DNA of 64,000 bases, taken from assembly GCA_900696645.1 (NCBI GenBank), contig CAADGV010000043.1:1-64000 (forward strand). The letters run 5' to 3'. Shown here piece by piece: positions 9,568-17,679 of this stretch. Source of the DNA: an uncultured Chlorobiota bacterium (lineage in GTDB: Bacteria > Bacteroidota > Ignavibacteria > UBA10030 > UBA6906). The translations under genes were made by a program, and so were the position numbers. How positions within the stretch are numbered: the stretch's first letter is position 1; each line of letters begins with the position of its first letter. The notes under the pieces are model-generated. The model was given only the letters and a program-made list of their open reading frames with translations. It was not told where the DNA came from and did no database searches.

Positions 9568-11298
9568 TTACTTCATCAATACCATCTTCTTCGACTCTTG
9601 ATACGAACCAGCCTGCATCTTGTAGATATACACGCCGCTCGGCAGATTGGCCCCGTCAAAAGTCGCCTGATACGATCCGGCAGCGAGATTCTCATTCAGA
9701 ACCGTTGCGACTTCCTGGCCCAGCATGTTGTACACCTTGATGCTCACCGGACCGGCTTGCCCGACCGTGTAATCGATCTTCGTTGCGGGATTGAACGGAT
9801 TCGGGTAGTTCTGGCTCAACTTGAATGAGTTGACGGTTTCCGAACCCCCTACGCTCGTCGTCCCGAATACAATCGGATTGATTCGCATGAACACTTGTGA
9901 GGAACGTACAGTGTCTGCCGCGCCGGGAAACGCATACAAGCCGCTTTTGCTCTTCTGTCCCCACACGATATTGAACTCACCCGGCGCGTTCCATTTCGAA
10001 ACGCTGGGATAACGTTCATCAACGTTCGGTGTGTTGGTAATACGTTGCGGCTCACCCCACGTGTTGCCGCCGTTGGACGAAGCTACATACCACAAGTCAC
10101 TATAGTGATACCCTCTGCTGTCGGTATCCGGCTGGAAGGCCTGATACGCTACAACAATGGTGCTGCCCGACAAACCGATAGAGGGCCAGCCAAGGCTGAG
10201 GCCGTGGAAGCGCTGGTTAACAGGATCGAACGTGTATTTCGTCGGATCATGCAGTGCGGCAATCTTGAACCCTGTAGCCTGACTCCAGAATGAAATATTA
10301 TCATCTTCCCGGCCCACATTCAAGATGTATTCAGAAAACACCATCAGCGGGTTGTTTCCATCATAGACGAAATCACTATGGACGTATGAGTTGAACGTAT
10401 CTGCTCCCGCAAAACGCTGGCCATACATATTGGTTGGCGTGCTCCATGTTTCCCCGTTGTTTGTGGACTCCATCCACCAGTTGCCGAGCGCCGCAGTACC
10501 ATTCGATGTATTTGCAAGAACACCAACACGCCCCGTACCATTAGCTTGCGTAGAGTATCGACCTCCACTCTGCGTTGGCCCGATGATTTGCGTCATCGGT
10601 GACCAGGCGGCAAAATCTGCGGTGCGGGTCCAGTGAACCGTTGCGGCAGTACTTCGGGAAGCGGACATGACAACAGAACCGTCTGCAGGTCCGGCAACAT
10701 ACGGCCAAATGGGCTCATCACTTCCCAGCAATGTCGGGGAGTTGATTTCTGAAAACGCCCCGGCTCCTTCCGGGGAGTCGATAAACACTGTCGAAGCAAT
10801 GTCGGGCCCGATCACACTGTGATTGGCAATCGCCGGAAGACCTGCATTGGGTCCCCTCAGCAAGTCGATTGTAGGAAAGCCCGAACGTCGCGAAGGAATG
10901 CGGGCGTTGTTGAAATTATTCCAATTAGCGCCACCGTTGCTGCTGAACGCGTACGACGTGCGGCGTCCGGTGTTGAGCCCGCTCGCAGTCGAGTCTTCCG
11001 ACATCATGTACGTCACATGAATGTTGCCGTTCGCGGGATTCACGCGAATGTGTTGTATAGCGCCGCCGTTTGACTGGTAATCGTAGAACCCGGTCAACGT
11101 GGTAAACGTGCCGACGGTTGTCGTCAATTCTGACCAATCAACCTCTTGCGCACGGACAGTCGTGTTTTCAAAACTCGCCGTGCGGTCTTCCTTCAGCGGC
11201 TCCTGGAACGACATCTTTCCCTTCTTCGAGTCGCCTGCGTATGCCAGTGACGCGAGAAGGCCAACTACTGCAACAAGAAAGAGTAGTTGTTTCTTCAT
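9568..11298 (-). CDS. T9SS-secreted BNR/Asp-box-like repeat protein, tandem paralogue 3
   Basis: This protein of 576 residues has a signal peptide (MKKQLLFLVAVVGLLASLAYA), the family block YDYQSNGGAIQHIRVNP, Asp-box-like motifs (SSNGGANWNNF, STNNGETW, SSNGGNTWGEP) and a type A sorting domain (NYPNPFNPATKIDYTV ... KKMVLMK). The ATG is preceded by AGAGGT. Body and tail both track paralogue 2 closely, including the NAPGEFN segment, which suggests these two arose from the most recent duplication. No catalytic residues can be assigned from sequence alone. Confidence 0.9.
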   Translation of the reverse strand: MKKQLLFLVAVVGLLASLAYAGDSKKGKMSFQEPLKEDRTASFENTTVRAQEVDWSELTTTVGTFTTLTGFYDYQSNGGAIQHIRVNPANGNIHVTYMMSEDSTASGLNTGRRTSYAFSSNGGANWNNFNNARIPSRRSGFPTIDLLRGPNAGLPAIANHSVIGPDIASTVFIDSPEGAGAFSEINSPTLLGSDEPIWPYVAGPADGSVVMSASRSTAATVHWTRTADFAAWSPMTQIIGPTQSGGRYSTQANGTGRVGVLANTSNGTAALGNWWMESTNNGETWSTPTNMYGQRFAGADTFNSYVHSDFVYDGNNPLMVFSEYILNVGREDDNISFWSQATGFKIAALHDPTKYTFDPVNQRFHGLSLGWPSIGLSGSTIVVAYQAFQPDTDSRGYHYSDLWYVASSNGGNTWGEPQRITNTPNVDERYPSVSKWNAPGEFNIVWGQKSKSGLYAFPGAADTVRSSQVFMRINPIVFGTTSVGGSETVNSFKLSQNYPNPFNPATKIDYTVGQAGPVSIKVYNMLGQEVATVLNENLAAGSYQATFDGANLPSGVYIYKMQAGSYQESKKMVLMK

Positions 11299-11420
11299 AC
11301 GTGTACCTCTATGATAAATGGTGAATGATTAGTGAAAGTGGACTTGCTGAGGATCGGGTGTTGATAAAGAAATGGATTGAAACGCTCAAAATCAAGCATC
11401 TTTCAATGATTTCTGAAAAC

Positions 11421-11452
11421 AAAAATGCGTGGCGGGGTATTTCCCGCCACGC
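11421..11452 (-). terminator. Intrinsic terminator of paralogue 4
   Basis: A perfect 10-bp stem (GCGTGGCGGG / CCCGCCACGC) with a 6-nt loop is followed on the minus strand by ATTTTTG. It starts about 18 nt after the stop of the 11471-13204 gene. Confidence 0.88.
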
Positions 11453-11470
11453 TCCGGAACACCTCTCGGG

Positions 11471-13204
11471 CTACCTGACCAGCATCATCTTCTTGGTTTC
11501 TGTAAACCGGCCTGCCTGCAGCTTGTAGTAATACACGCCGCTTGCAAGGTTATTGGCCGAGAAATCGGCCTCGTACGTTCCCGCAGTCCTGAATTCGTTG
11601 ACCAATGTGACCACTTCCTGGCCAAGCGTGTTGTACACTTTCAACGACACTTCTGAGCCGACAGGCAACGTGTATGCTATTTTGGTTGAAGGATTGAACG
11701 GATTGGGGAAATTCTGCCCAAGCCGGAACGCATTTGGCAAACCAGCTTCCTCGGGCGCGCTTGTCAGCGTCAGGCGCAGATATACCTGTCGTGCCCGGGC
11801 AGCTAAGTTGTTATCCGGGTTCGCAACGGAGAATGTACCCGGCTGCGGGTCTTCCTGCCACGTAATATTCACTATTCCGGCCGGATTCCATTTCGAGATG
11901 CTCGGATAGCGTTCGTCAAGGTTCGGTGTGTTGGTGAGATTCACAGGCGGAGCCCATGTAACACCGTTATTGTTCGATACAGAATAGAAAATATCGCCGT
12001 AATTAAATCCCGCAGCGGATGTATCCGTCGTAAATCCCATCCACACAACAACAATAGCCGAACCCGACAGGCCGATCGCCGGATATCCCATCGCAAAGTG
12101 ATTGGTCTGAGCTCTGTTCAGTTCCGCCGTTACACCCGGTGTTGAGGCACGATTTGCGACCTTTACAAAATCGGTTGCCTGGCTCCAAAAGGTAATTTGC
12201 TCGTTGAATGTCGTTTCATTCGCTCCGACGTTGAGCTCGTTCAGCACAACATAGGCATTGTTGCCCGAGTACACAGCATCGCAGCCGGTCCACGACTGGA
12301 ATGTATCAACACCGGCAATGCGAGTCGGCGGATGCAAGACCGTCTGGGTTGCGGGCCATGTTTCGCCGCTGTTCGTCGATTCCAGCCAATCAACTCCAAG
12401 ATTTACCTTGTTCATCAAATAGCCAACCCGGCCTGTGGAACTTGAGGCCACGGAGTAAAAACCGCCATTATCTCCACCACCGGGAAATTCAGTATAGGGA
12501 ACCCAAGTGGAGAAATCTGTAGTTCGTGTATAGTGTGCAGTCGTTGCAACCACGGATCGGGAGGAGAGCATATTCACAGAGCCGTCGGCTCCGGCGGCAA
12601 TATACGGCCAAATCGGTTCGTCGCCGCCGCCGAGCGGTGGAGGCGTGTTGAGTTCAGAAAACGCGCCTGCTCCTTCCGGAGAGTCGATGTACACAACAGA
12701 TGTAAGATCCGCTCCGACGACATTGTGATTTGCGATTCCGGGAAGACCGGCGTTAGGACCTTGAAGAAGATCGAGCGTCGGGAAACCGGAACGACGAGAC
12801 GGAACGGTAAGATTGCTGAAGTTATTCCACGACACGCCGTTGTTCGTGCTGAAGGCATACGATGTACGGCGGCCAGTATTGAAATTGATGGAATCGTCGG
12901 CAGTCATCATGATCACATGAATGTTACCGTTTGCCGGATTCACCCTGATGTGTTGGGCTGCCCCGCCGTTGCACTGATAGTCGTAGAATCCGCCAAGCCC
13001 GGTGTACACCCCGACAGTAGCCTGCGGGCTTGTACGGGTGTCGCGAACAACAACCACGGGCGGATTGACATCCGCCGGCATGTCAACAACGTTGGCGGGA
13101 AGAGCCGGCACGCCTGCCTGTTTTTTGCTGCCGGCTGTCGCCTCTTCAGGTGCAAAGGCGGCAACAATGCCGAGTACAACGAGAGATGTAATGGTTTTCT
13201 TCAT
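11471..13204 (-). CDS. T9SS-secreted BNR/Asp-box-like repeat protein, tandem paralogue 4
   Basis: The track ORF begins at 13282, but the ATG at 13204 follows GGAG and opens the signal peptide (MKKTITSLVVLGIVAAFA), giving about 577 residues. The body has YDYQCNGGAAQHIRVNP and Asp-box-like motifs (STNNGVSWNNF, STNSGETW, NNNGVTWAPP). The sorting domain is of a different subtype from paralogues 1-3 (TKIAYTLPVGSEVSLKVYNTLGQEVVTLV, ending KKMMLVR), shared with paralogue 5. The NPAGIVNITWQEDPQPG segment matches paralogue 1. The start lies 102 nt from the stop of paralogue 5, with no strong terminator between, so co-transcription with paralogue 5 is possible. Confidence 0.9.
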   Translation of the reverse strand: MKKTITSLVVLGIVAAFAPEEATAGSKKQAGVPALPANVVDMPADVNPPVVVVRDTRTSPQATVGVYTGLGGFYDYQCNGGAAQHIRVNPANGNIHVIMMTADDSINFNTGRRTSYAFSTNNGVSWNNFSNLTVPSRRSGFPTLDLLQGPNAGLPGIANHNVVGADLTSVVYIDSPEGAGAFSELNTPPPLGGGDEPIWPYIAAGADGSVNMLSSRSVVATTAHYTRTTDFSTWVPYTEFPGGGDNGGFYSVASSSTGRVGYLMNKVNLGVDWLESTNSGETWPATQTVLHPPTRIAGVDTFQSWTGCDAVYSGNNAYVVLNELNVGANETTFNEQITFWSQATDFVKVANRASTPGVTAELNRAQTNHFAMGYPAIGLSGSAIVVVWMGFTTDTSAAGFNYGDIFYSVSNNNGVTWAPPVNLTNTPNLDERYPSISKWNPAGIVNITWQEDPQPGTFSVANPDNNLAARARQVYLRLTLTSAPEEAGLPNAFRLGQNFPNPFNPSTKIAYTLPVGSEVSLKVYNTLGQEVVTLVNEFRTAGTYEADFSANNLASGVYYYKLQAGRFTETKKMMLVR

Positions 13205-13306
13205 GTTGCTCTCCTTGGTGATGTAATTGATAAAGAAGGACCGGTGACCAATACCGTGACCCGTAAACGAAGATGTAGTCATGGGAATTCCCCCCCTGTC
13301 TCTCCC

Positions 13307-15046
13307 CTACTTCACGACTGCCATCTTCTTTGTGGCCTTGAATTGACCGGCTTCCAACGTATAGTAATACACGCCGCTTGAAAGCCTATCTGCCACAAAA
13401 TCCACCTCATAGCTTCCGGCTGTTTTGTAGCCATTGACCAACGTTGCCACTTTCTGGCCCAACGTATTGTAGACGTTCAGGGATACGTCCGAAGCCGCAG
13501 GCAGACTGTACACAATTCTGGTTGACGGATTGAACGGGTTGGGATAGTTCTGCTCAAGCCGATACGCGGTCGGGGCAAATTCCCCGGATCCGGCACTGCT
13601 TCCCGTAAGCGCTGTCTTGATGAATACCTGCCGCGTCATCCGCACAGTTGCTCCCGGATCGCCGATAATGTTTCCGCCGGCTTCCGGATCCTCCTGCCAG
13701 ACAATGTTCGCAAAACCGGGCTCGTTCCACGAAGAAACCGACGCAAACCGGTCATCAAGGCCGGGGGAATTCGAAAGGTTGCGTGGCGTTGACCAGCTTA
13801 CACCACCATTCGTTGAGTAGACCATCCAAATATCATTGTTATTGTAGCCATTTGCCGCTGTATCGTTCTTCATCATGGCTTGGTAGGCAATAACAATTGC
13901 GTTTCCCGACATCCCAATAGAAGGCATATCCACTGTGATCGTATTCAATGTTGCGCGATTCTCATTCGGGCTGACATTCGGCATGTCAACTTTCGAGGCT
14001 GCAACTACGAAACCGGTAGCCTGACTCCAGAAAGTAATCTGCGCGCTGTCAGTCGGAGCATTCAGTCCAATATTCGCCTCTGCGAAAGCAACAAGCACAT
14101 TGTTGCCATTGTACACAAGGTCCGACCCGAGAACATAGGTAAACGTATCAGGACCGGCGATTCTGGTTGTTCCGACAATCTGTGTTCCCTGTGCGGGCCA
14201 CGTCACACCGTTGTCCGTGGATTCGAGGTAATAGATGCCATTATCACCGGCAAACGATGTATTGAGCAGAATGGCGACTCGCCCGTTTCCGTTTGCTTTC
14301 GTAGGAAGTCCGGCACTCGCTGCGGGCAGAGGATTGCCCCACGGCGACCAGGTTGTGAAATCCGATGTCATTGTATGGTGCCCGGTATTTGCGGTGCTGC
14401 GTGATGCGCTCATGACAATTGAACTGTTGGCCGTTCCGGCAACCATCGGCCAGATGGGCTCATCGCCGCCCCCGATAATCGGCGGAAGGCTCAACTCCGC
14501 AAATGCCCCCGAGCCGGGAGGTGCATCGACAAAGACGACCGAGGTGAGGTCAGTACCTGCAACATTGTGATTCGCGATAATCACGCCTTCTACCGTACCT
14601 TGAAGCATATCCAACGACGGATAACCCGAACGCCGGCCCGGTACAACGAGATTGTTGAACGTATCCCACGTTTGACCGCCCGTGCTGCTGTACGCGTAAT
14701 TTGTTCTTCTCGTCGATCCGGTCGGATCGGCTGAGTCGGATGCTGTCATGAAAATGACATGGATCTTGTTGCCGGTTGCATCCGATTTGTCAAGGCGGAT
14801 ATACTGGCATGCTCCCGCATTGACTTGATAATCAAAATAGCCCTGCAACCCGGTGTAGGTTCCAGCCAACGATCTCGTCAGGGGTGAGAATGGAGGAGGA
14901 GTGTAGCGTACATCCATGTCAACTTCAACCCGCTCGTTGGGAAGGGCTTTTGCAAGATGCTTCTGACTATTCCCTGCATATCCGATACTCATCGAAAAAA
15001 TAACCAGAACACACAACGTATAATACAATGGAAGCCGTGAATTCAT
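13307..15046 (-). CDS. T9SS-secreted BNR/Asp-box-like repeat protein, tandem paralogue 5
   Basis: This is the first of the five paralogues in transcription order and has 579 residues. A signal peptide (MNSRLPLYYTLCVLVIFSMSIGYA) follows an AAGGAGC ribosome site. The family block is diverged (FDYQVNAGACQYIRLDK), and Asp-box-like motifs remain (SSTGGQTWDTF, STDNGVTW, STNGGVSW). The type A sorting domain is of the paralogue 4 subtype (TRIVYSLPAASDVSLNVYNTLGQ, ending KKMAVVK). It looks the most divergent of the set. Expected location is the cell surface or medium through the T9SS. Confidence 0.9.
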   Translation of the reverse strand: MNSRLPLYYTLCVLVIFSMSIGYAGNSQKHLAKALPNERVEVDMDVRYTPPPFSPLTRSLAGTYTGLQGYFDYQVNAGACQYIRLDKSDATGNKIHVIFMTASDSADPTGSTRRTNYAYSSTGGQTWDTFNNLVVPGRRSGYPSLDMLQGTVEGVIIANHNVAGTDLTSVVFVDAPPGSGAFAELSLPPIIGGGDEPIWPMVAGTANSSIVMSASRSTANTGHHTMTSDFTTWSPWGNPLPAASAGLPTKANGNGRVAILLNTSFAGDNGIYYLESTDNGVTWPAQGTQIVGTTRIAGPDTFTYVLGSDLVYNGNNVLVAFAEANIGLNAPTDSAQITFWSQATGFVVAASKVDMPNVSPNENRATLNTITVDMPSIGMSGNAIVIAYQAMMKNDTAANGYNNNDIWMVYSTNGGVSWSTPRNLSNSPGLDDRFASVSSWNEPGFANIVWQEDPEAGGNIIGDPGATVRMTRQVFIKTALTGSSAGSGEFAPTAYRLEQNYPNPFNPSTRIVYSLPAASDVSLNVYNTLGQKVATLVNGYKTAGSYEVDFVADRLSSGVYYYTLEAGQFKATKKMAVVK

Positions 15047-15276
15047 CGGTAGCGCTCCTTATAATATGATAAGAAAAGACAAGTGATTGTGACTTCCCGG
15101 AATCTCAGATTAAGATAGAGCCTCCTCAAACTAAGACCGAGGGAAGGATACTGTAACAAACCGGGCATTCCGGAAAAGTAAAAAAGGAACCACACGTCGG
15201 CCATCAGAGCCAACGAAGTGACCAGAACATCTCCAACCCCTCATGCCGGGTAGATGACCAAACCTCCCTAACAATG

Positions 15277-16383
15277 CTAAAATCCCAACCCTACAGTGAA
15301 CACGTGATTGTTCTCCAAGAACTTGACAGAACGAAATGCGTAGTCGAACGACACATTGAGCGAACCGACCGGATATCGAAGACCTGCACCCGCGGAGAAC
15401 CCGAAAATATGGGCACTCCGGTCCACGGCATCGTTTGATGGTATTGCCGCACTTTTTGTAATGTCCGAGAATGTATAACCGCCACGCAGGAAGAACGTGT
15501 TTGCATAATTGTATTCAAGGCCTGCCTTGTATTCGTCAGCGGAGAAATTGTTGTTCTGGAAGACGCCGCTGACCGTAATCATATTCTCTTCTGCCAATAC
15601 ATAATTGTACGCGAGGCCGATTTCAATTGTTGAAGGAAGATCAAATGATTCCGCATCGACTTTGTAGAACGAACCCGAGGCATTGCTGACGATCCCCTCG
15701 CGAATCAACCCGTCGCCATCAAACGACATGCGCGGGCCAAGATTTTTCACGGCAACCCCGACACTCAAGCCCGTCACGTTGGCGAGTCCGCTGTACTGCA
15801 CGCCGCCGGAAAATGCAACGCCGGTCGCAGACACGAGCCCGAATCGTTCGCTGATGAGTGTCGCCGACGCGCCGATCGAAATCCTGTCCGTCAACATGCG
15901 TGAGTAGGTCAAGCCGATATTCAGCAACGTCGGATTGATCATCTGCCCTGTTCCGTCGGGCTGATCCTCCGTCGTAACGGCAATCTCGCCTATGCCCACC
16001 GACTTGATGCTCAGTCCGAGACTTCCGAAGTCGCCAAATCGCGTACTGATTGCAACGTACTGAATGCCGATATCAGCGATGTAATTCATGTGAGAGAACA
16101 CGGCATTAGTTGCAAACTCGGCGCGGGCAAGGCCGGCGGGATTCCAGTACATTGCGTCGAGTCCCGTTGAAGTCGCAATCGAGGAACCTGCCATGGCAAT
16201 ATCGCGGGCGCCGACGGGAATCAGCAGTTCGGCTGCGGCGCTGTTGCCGACGCGGTTTTCGCCGCCTGCGAACGAAACCACTGACAGCACAAAATGCATC
16301 GCAACAAACAAGAAGGGGTTTATCAGCCATGTAGATTTTGAGAAGTCAGTATTCACATCTTTCACTATCAAGCGCGTTAACAA
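15277..16383 (-). CDS. PorV/PorQ-like outer-membrane beta-barrel protein (module B)
   Basis: The protein resembles the PorV/UPF0164 family: after a signal-like segment comes SAAAELLIPVGARDIAMAGSSIAT, then WNPAGLA, then alternating barrel strands to a terminal aromatic (VGLGF). In T9SS bacteria PorV shuttles cargo to the surface attachment complex and PorQ-like relatives act alongside it. A paralogue lies at 22696-23742, with the same opening block and the same SGLxNVxGLxxGVAVKN region. The track start uses TTG at 16383; GTG at 16356 would give a shorter N-region, and neither has a clear ribosome site. It follows the two lipoproteins by about 56 nt, so it is probably the last gene of that operon. 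It could instead be a dedicated partner of the neighbouring TonB-type receptor. Confidence 0.85.
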   Translation of the reverse strand: MLTRLIVKDVNTDFSKSTWLINPFLFVAMHFVLSVVSFAGGENRVGNSAAAELLIPVGARDIAMAGSSIATSTGLDAMYWNPAGLARAEFATNAVFSHMNYIADIGIQYVAISTRFGDFGSLGLSIKSVGIGEIAVTTEDQPDGTGQMINPTLLNIGLTYSRMLTDRISIGASATLISERFGLVSATGVAFSGGVQYSGLANVTGLSVGVAVKNLGPRMSFDGDGLIREGIVSNASGSFYKVDAESFDLPSTIEIGLAYNYVLAEENMITVSGVFQNNNFSADEYKAGLEYNYANTFFLRGGYTFSDITKSAAIPSNDAVDRSAHIFGFSAGAGLRYPVGSLNVSFDYAFRSVKFLENNHVFTVGLGF

Positions 16384-16439
16384 ACAAACTGTAATAATGT
16401 ATCCACCTACCTGTACTTTGTCAAGTCACAAGGCATTCG

Positions 16440-17045
16440 TTAGTCGTTCCACGATCGGCCAGGGGAGGCAGGCCGGCACCGGACGAATTCCCTGACGAGC
16501 CTGAATTCTGTTTGGCTTCCTTGCGCGACTGCCGTTCGCGTGCGGCTATAGATCAACGCGGTTCCTTCGAAGGAGAGTCGAATCGGCTCAGCAGATATGA
16601 ACTGTCCCGGGCACTCCGGATCAGGGAAAAACGACATCATCGAGAATAGTCTCCTCCCGTCATCCGCAACCATATCCCACGTAAAACCGAACCTGATGGA
16701 GTCACCGGGATCAAGGTGCAGAACGCCGGTTCCCGCATTGTAGTTTCGCGCATAGATGAGATGCGAAGCCGTAAGTTGCACGGTTTTCTTGAACGAGACA
16801 TCCTTTGCCCATGTAATCACAAGTTGTCCGCTCAGTAGTGCCGTTCCGTCGAATGTCTCATCGTACGTATTCACAATCGTCATGTACGCCTTAACTGCAT
16901 TCTCCTGCAAACTTATTGCGTAGAGGCCGTATGCATACGCGTCAAACACCTCAACCGGATCGTTGTACGCCGGCAGTGGTTCTTTGCACGATAAGTCCGT
17001 AATCGCTCCGACGAACAAACACACGACCAGTAGTCCGGACTTCAT
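16440..17045 (-). CDS. Predicted lipoprotein, KEPLP family paralogue 2
   Basis: I do not recognise a named family. About 201 residues start at ATG 17045 (the track start 17054 is three codons earlier). A lipoprotein signal peptide ends in TDLSC, with Cys as the likely lipidated residue, followed directly by KEPLPAYNDP. It aligns along its whole length with the neighbour at 17073-17663: shared blocks include VFDAY, ENAVKAY, YDETFD, KTVQL, DPGDS and RFGF. The predicted fold is beta-rich. It lies in the operon between a TonB-type receptor and a PorV-like barrel, which suggests an outer-membrane-attached accessory or binding protein. That role is inference. Confidence 0.82.
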   Translation of the reverse strand: MKSGLLVVCLFVGAITDLSCKEPLPAYNDPVEVFDAYAYGLYAISLQENAVKAYMTIVNTYDETFDGTALLSGQLVITWAKDVSFKKTVQLTASHLIYARNYNAGTGVLHLDPGDSIRFGFTWDMVADDGRRLFSMMSFFPDPECPGQFISAEPIRLSFEGTALIYSRTRTAVAQGSQTEFRLVREFVRCRPASPGRSWND

Positions 17046-17072
17046 AGCTCTCATTCTCTTACATACAGGCGT

Positions 17073-17663
17073 TTAGCAATCACGCGGCGGCACATATCTG
17101 CGGTGGAGGATGAATTCCAACCGGATTTGCGGCGCCACAACAATCTCGGTTCTGTCATACATCCGCACGTTCGATTCGATTGTAAGACGAACCGGTTGTG
17201 TCGAGATCAGATCCGGCGGACACTCAGGATTCGGGTAGAACGTCACGAGATCGGTGTTGAACAACGATCGACCGTCATCGGCAATCATGTTCCACGAAAA
17301 GCCAAACCGGACGGAGTCTCCCGGATCCATACGCAGATTTCCCGATGCAGGATCGTATCCCCGCGCCTCAATAATTGTTGACGGGCCAAGCTGTACGGTT
17401 TTGCGAAATGTACGATCACGCTCAAAGATAATTGTCAACGTACCGTTTAGAACAGCCCGGGCATCGAACGTCTCATCATAAGCATTGAACACCGTGAAAT
17501 ATGCCTTCACGGCATTTTCCGCCGTCGAAAGGGCATACGTTCCCGACTGATAGGCATCGAATACATCCCGCGGATCCTGGTAACCGGGAAGCGGCTCCTT
17601 GCAGGAGAGATTCGATACCATGGCTGCCGCAACAACAATGGCAAGTAGTTTTGCTTTCTTCAT
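17073..17663 (-). CDS. Predicted lipoprotein, KEPLP family paralogue 1
   Basis: The track ORF starts at 17795 inside the upstream receptor gene. The ATG at 17663, with GAG nine bases upstream, gives a lipoprotein signal peptide (MKKAKLLAIVVAAAMVSNLSC) and about 196 residues. Cys is followed by KEPLPGYQDPRDVFDAY, the same opening as the downstream neighbour, showing a tandem duplication. A second conserved block near the C-terminal third reads NPECP followed by IST. The start lies 16 nt after the TonB receptor stop, so the genes are surely co-transcribed. Function is unknown; the context suggests a surface or periplasmic lipoprotein partner of the receptor. Confidence 0.85.
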   Translation of the reverse strand: MKKAKLLAIVVAAAMVSNLSCKEPLPGYQDPRDVFDAYQSGTYALSTAENAVKAYFTVFNAYDETFDARAVLNGTLTIIFERDRTFRKTVQLGPSTIIEARGYDPASGNLRMDPGDSVRFGFSWNMIADDGRSLFNTDLVTFYPNPECPPDLISTQPVRLTIESNVRMYDRTEIVVAPQIRLEFILHRRYVPPRDC

Positions 17664-17679
17664 AACGATCATCTCACGA

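Noticed and set aside
5595-15046. Assigning exo-sialidase activity to the five paralogues
   Set aside because: Asp-box-like motifs are present, but I cannot identify the arginine triad, Tyr/Glu pair or FRIP motif, so only the fold is suggested.
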